Shown here: positions 5,856-8,070 of the stretch, piece after piece
How the letters are laid out: every line of letters starts with the position of its first letter
Position numbering within the stretch: position 1 is the first letter of the stretch
Assembly: GCA_050288085.1 (NCBI GenBank)
Contig: JBNKDD010000264.1
Location: 1-8,070 of the forward strand
Source: JBNKDD01 sp050288085
GTDB taxonomy: Bacteria > Chloroflexota > Anaerolineae > Aggregatilineales > UBA3940
Direction: 5' to 3'
DNA: 8,070 nucleotides
Notes under the pieces: model-generated
Told to the model about the DNA's origin: nothing
Databases searched by the model: none
The model's input: the letters and a program-made list of their open reading frames with translations, nothing else
Translations under genes and position numbers: made by a program

Positions 5856-8070
5856 TTAGCGGTCTTCTTTGCGCCGCCGGACTTTGACCCGGATCGGTTG
5901 GCGGGTGGTGCGGAGCCGCCAGAGCGCGATACCGACCAGCGCTGTCACTGCGGTCCAAATCAGCCACAGCCAACCGTTATCACTGAAGGGGCTGCCGCCG
6001 GTCGCCGGTAGGAGATCGGGGAAGAGGATAATGCAATCCTCTGCAGTCCAGGTGACCTGTAACAGGGGGGCCATCAGTGCCCCGCCTGGCCCAAGCTGCG
6101 GCGCAGCGGTTGTGAAGCCCAGCATGCTGGCCCAGTTGCAGATTTCACCCGGCTCGCCCAGAGCATTGACCTTCGTCTGGATGGTGATGGTCACCGTACC
6201 GCCGGAGTTGATGGTGCCCGGATTGGCGACAATCGTATTCCCGCTGGAAGAGACCGTCCCCTGAGAGGAGGTCGCGCTGATGATATCGAATTGGGCCGGG
6301 ACGCTGTCGGTCACTGCGCCGGGGTCGGTCGCGGTGGTTCCGGTATTGTTGATGGTGATCGTCCAGGTGACTATCTCGCCGACGACGGCAGTATCCGGCG
6401 ATCCGTGTTTTGTGAAGGCCGAACTGCCGGTCTGGGTGGCCGAGCCACCACCGCCACCGCCGCCTGCTCCAGCCCCACCGGTAGCACCGCCAGCATTCAC
6501 TGTGGCCGCGTCTTGATCATCTTCGGTGGGATCGTGGTTGTTGGGATCGGCGTCAATGTCGGTCAGGGTCGAGGAGACGACTTCGCCGGTCAGCGTTTGC
6601 GGATCGGTCACCAAGACCGTCGCCGGGATTTGCAGCGTAACCGAACCGAACTCAGCCAGGTTGGTGATCGTCCAGACTCCGGTGGCCGGATTATAGGATG
6701 TCCCAGGCGGAACGACTATAGCGGTTGGGTCGATCGCCATGTTGGGCGGTAAGGTGAGCTGCACCTCAGCCGTCACCGGGCCAGGATTGGTCGCCGGAAG
6801 TGGCGTGTGTGTAAAGGTAACGTCGAAGGTGACGGTGTCGCCGATATTGGCAGTTGGGGTATCGACCGTCACATCCAGGGTCAGGTCGGTAGCCGCACTG
6901 GCCGAGATGATGGCGTCGTCTTCGTCATCTTCAACCGGGTTGGCTCCAAGATTGCCGGGGGTCGAGTCGATGTCAGTGGGAGCTGCCGAATCGACCTGGG
7001 CAATGTTCCTGACATTGGTCAGGGCACCGTTAACTGTTGCCTCGTAGGTCACCGTGACAGAGGCTCCAACGGCCAATGGTTGGCTCAGGGTCAGGGTATC
7101 GGTGCCGGTGTTATAAGTGGCACCGGGGTCCCCGGTGATCGTCACGTTGGTTGGTGCCCCCAGGTTGGGATCGGTCGGGTAGAGATCGGTGACCGTAATG
7201 CCAGCCCCGCCTACGCCTGTGCCGAGGGCCGGTTCAGGCCCCTGGTTGGTCAGGACGATGGTATAGGTTACGGTCTGGCCGATATAGGCTGTCGAGTCGC
7301 TGACCGATTTTTGCAGTTCGAGGTCGAACAGATCAGCCGGGCCAACGATATCAATATCGTTATCCTGACGCGGGGGGTAGATGTCCCGGTAAATGTCGGT
7401 CCATCTCACCTCGGAGATGTTCTCCAGTAGATCGCCGGGATTGGGCGGGCCTGGGTCGACGGTTACGACAACTTCTAACAGGCCCCAGCTTTGCCGTCCG
7501 CTGTTCGGGCTGGGTAAATAAGCCAGCACGTTGTTAGCCGGGTCTTGAGCAACTAATTGGAATTCGACGTTGCCGGAACCTGCCGGGTTTTCCGAGCAGG
7601 TTCCCACCAGGGGAGCAATGATGTTACAACTGACATAGGTCGTCCCCGGCGGAATGGTATCCCTCACCTCCGGTAAGTCGGTGGTGTGGACTTCAATGGG
7701 CATGGCGGCCCCGTCGCCGGTGTTTTCAATGCGGAGGGAGTAAGTCAGGGTGTCGCCGTTAAGAACCTCATACACCCCATCGTCTTTGGTGATATTTACA
7801 TCCGGCAGTTCCAGGTCGGTCAGGAAAATTGGTTTCTGGTCGGGAAGAGAACCAACCGGGTTTTCCACCTCAAAGATATACTGGTTGTCGGCCTGCGTGC
7901 GGACGTCAGCCCGCCACTTGCCCCACTCGGTATTGCCAAGCGCCTCCGTATGGGGGTCGCCCGTGCCTCGGGCCGATGTGCTCCCACCATTCCAACTGGT
8001 GGCCGGGGAGAGCGTGGCAGGGAATGCGCCAAGAGTGGGTGCATTGTAGGTGATGGAGCAATTGGCATCG
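5856..8070 (-). CDS. Surface-anchored multi-DUF11 repeat protein with LPATG sorting signal (5' end missing)
   Basis: The frame is open to the right edge (first full codon 8069-8067), so at least 737 residues are present and the N-terminus, with any signal peptide, is outside. An apparent GTG start at 7868 is internal: 67 in-frame codons precede it. Counting from the edge, residues about 82-244, 250-389, 395-525 and 549-680 are DUF11-like beta-sandwich domains, each with a version of GxTVTYTIxxxNxG (for example IGQTVTYTIVLTNQGP). A 16-residue glycine/alanine hinge (527-542) precedes the last domain. The C-terminus has LPATG (687-691), a hydrophobic helix (700-717) rich in Trp and Leu, and a 20-residue Arg/Lys-rich tail: a sortase-type anchor. 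The protein is probably exported and fixed to the envelope as an adhesin or stalk. Its five visible Cys might form disulfides (C148/C158, C644/C679). No sortase is in the window. Confidence 0.9.
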   Translation of the reverse strand, partial: DANCSITYNAPTLGAFPATLSPATSWNGGSTSARGTGDPHTEALGNTEWGKWRADVRTQADNQYIFEVENPVGSLPDQKPIFLTDLELPDVNITKDDGVYEVLNGDTLTYSLRIENTGDGAAMPIEVHTTDLPEVRDTIPPGTTYVSCNIIAPLVGTCSENPAGSGNVEFQLVAQDPANNVLAYLPSPNSGRQSWGLLEVVVTVDPGPPNPGDLLENISEVRWTDIYRDIYPPRQDNDIDIVGPADLFDLELQKSVSDSTAYIGQTVTYTIVLTNQGPEPALGTGVGGAGITVTDLYPTDPNLGAPTNVTITGDPGATYNTGTDTLTLSQPLAVGASVTVTYEATVNGALTNVRNIAQVDSAAPTDIDSTPGNLGANPVEDDEDDAIISASAATDLTLDVTVDTPTANIGDTVTFDVTFTHTPLPATNPGPVTAEVQLTLPPNMAIDPTAIVVPPGTSYNPATGVWTITNLAEFGSVTLQIPATVLVTDPQTLTGEVVSSTLTDIDADPNNHDPTEDDQDAATVNAGGATGGAGAGGGGGGGSATQTGSSAFTKHGSPDTAVVGEIVTWTITINNTGTTATDPGAVTDSVPAQFDIISATSSQGTVSSSGNTIVANPGTINSGGTVTITIQTKVNALGEPGEICNWASMLGFTTAAPQLGPGGALMAPLLQVTWTAEDCIILFPDLLPATGGSPFSDNGWLWLIWTAVTALVGIALWRLRTTRQPIRVKVRRRKEDR
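5859..6011 (-). other. Cell-wall sorting signal (LPATG, transmembrane helix, basic tail)
   Basis: The last 51 codons encode LPATG (5997-6011), followed by GSPFSDNG, a hydrophobic stretch of about 18 residues and a tail with ten Arg/Lys in 20 residues. This is the canonical order for sortase substrates: cleavage between Thr and Gly, hydrophobic stop, cytoplasmic positive tail. The Pro three residues after the motif Gly makes it LPxTGxxP. Confidence 0.8.
6444..6491 (-). other. Glycine-rich hinge of the DUF11 protein
   Basis: Sixteen codons encode only Gly, Ala and one Thr, ending in seven consecutive Gly. They use mixed GGC and GGT codons, so this is not a simple DNA slippage tract. The hinge separates the three outer DUF11 domains from the membrane-proximal one and would act as a flexible linker. 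Confidence 0.7.

Noticed and set aside
6807..7430. A 207-codon plus-strand open frame opposite the DUF11 gene
   Set aside because: Low-complexity Gly/Val/Asp product produced by the complement of DUF11 codons; the minus-strand frame has repeated domains, an anchor and a terminator.
7868..7868. GTG at 7868 (minus strand) as start of the DUF11 protein
   Set aside because: The frame is open for 67 more codons to the window edge and no signal peptide follows 7868.
1..8070. CRISPR array, insertion sequence, tRNA or attachment site
   Set aside because: No regularly spaced direct repeats, transposase-like protein, terminal inverted repeats or cloverleaf sequence were found on either strand.

Overview
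The window looks like a chromosomal stretch from a moderately GC-rich free-living bacterium. Chloroflexota (Anaerolineae-like) is the most plausible group. That rests on gene types rather than a marker gene: an LPxTG-ended DUF11 surface protein, a DraG-type hydrolase, a DUF2785 protein, a one-chain FAD/Fe-S 2-hydroxyacid dehydrogenase, and GC-rich dispersed palindromes between genes. No rRNA, tRNA, mobile element, phage gene or CRISPR array was seen.

Layout: (1) 1-222, the 3' end of a class V aminotransferase of the alanine/serine-glyoxylate type. (2) 223-397, an intergenic region with a two-tier stem-loop and a 26-nt palindrome+CTACGG element. (3) 398-1321, an ADP-ribosylglycohydrolase whose stop codon touches a strong hairpin. 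(4) 1463-2314, a DUF2785 protein, then a second copy of the palindrome+CTACGG element. (5) 2375-5284, a large flavin/iron-sulfur 2-hydroxyacid dehydrogenase. (6) 5318-5725, a small NTF2-like (putative lumazine-binding fold) protein. (7) 5808-5840, a perfect 12-bp terminator hairpin between convergent genes. (8) 5856 to beyond 8070 on the minus strand, the C-terminal 737 residues of a secreted multi-DUF11 protein ending in a cell-wall sorting signal.

The plus-strand genes all point the same way and have modest gaps, but hairpins and palindromes separate most of them, so one long operon is not evident. The closest pair is the dehydrogenase and the NTF2-like gene (33 nt apart). A metabolic link between the aminotransferase (glyoxylate to glycine) and the dehydrogenase (possibly glycolate to glyoxylate) is possible but unproven, because two unrelated genes lie between them.

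Most of the window is ordinary. The most unusual signal is the pair of 26-nt elements at 343-368 and 2321-2346. They share architecture, an identical 3' CTACGG, nearly identical distance to the next start codon (29 and 28 nt), and paired base changes that keep the palindrome. Next is the LPATG-anchored DUF11 protein with acidic domain ends and a glycine hinge.
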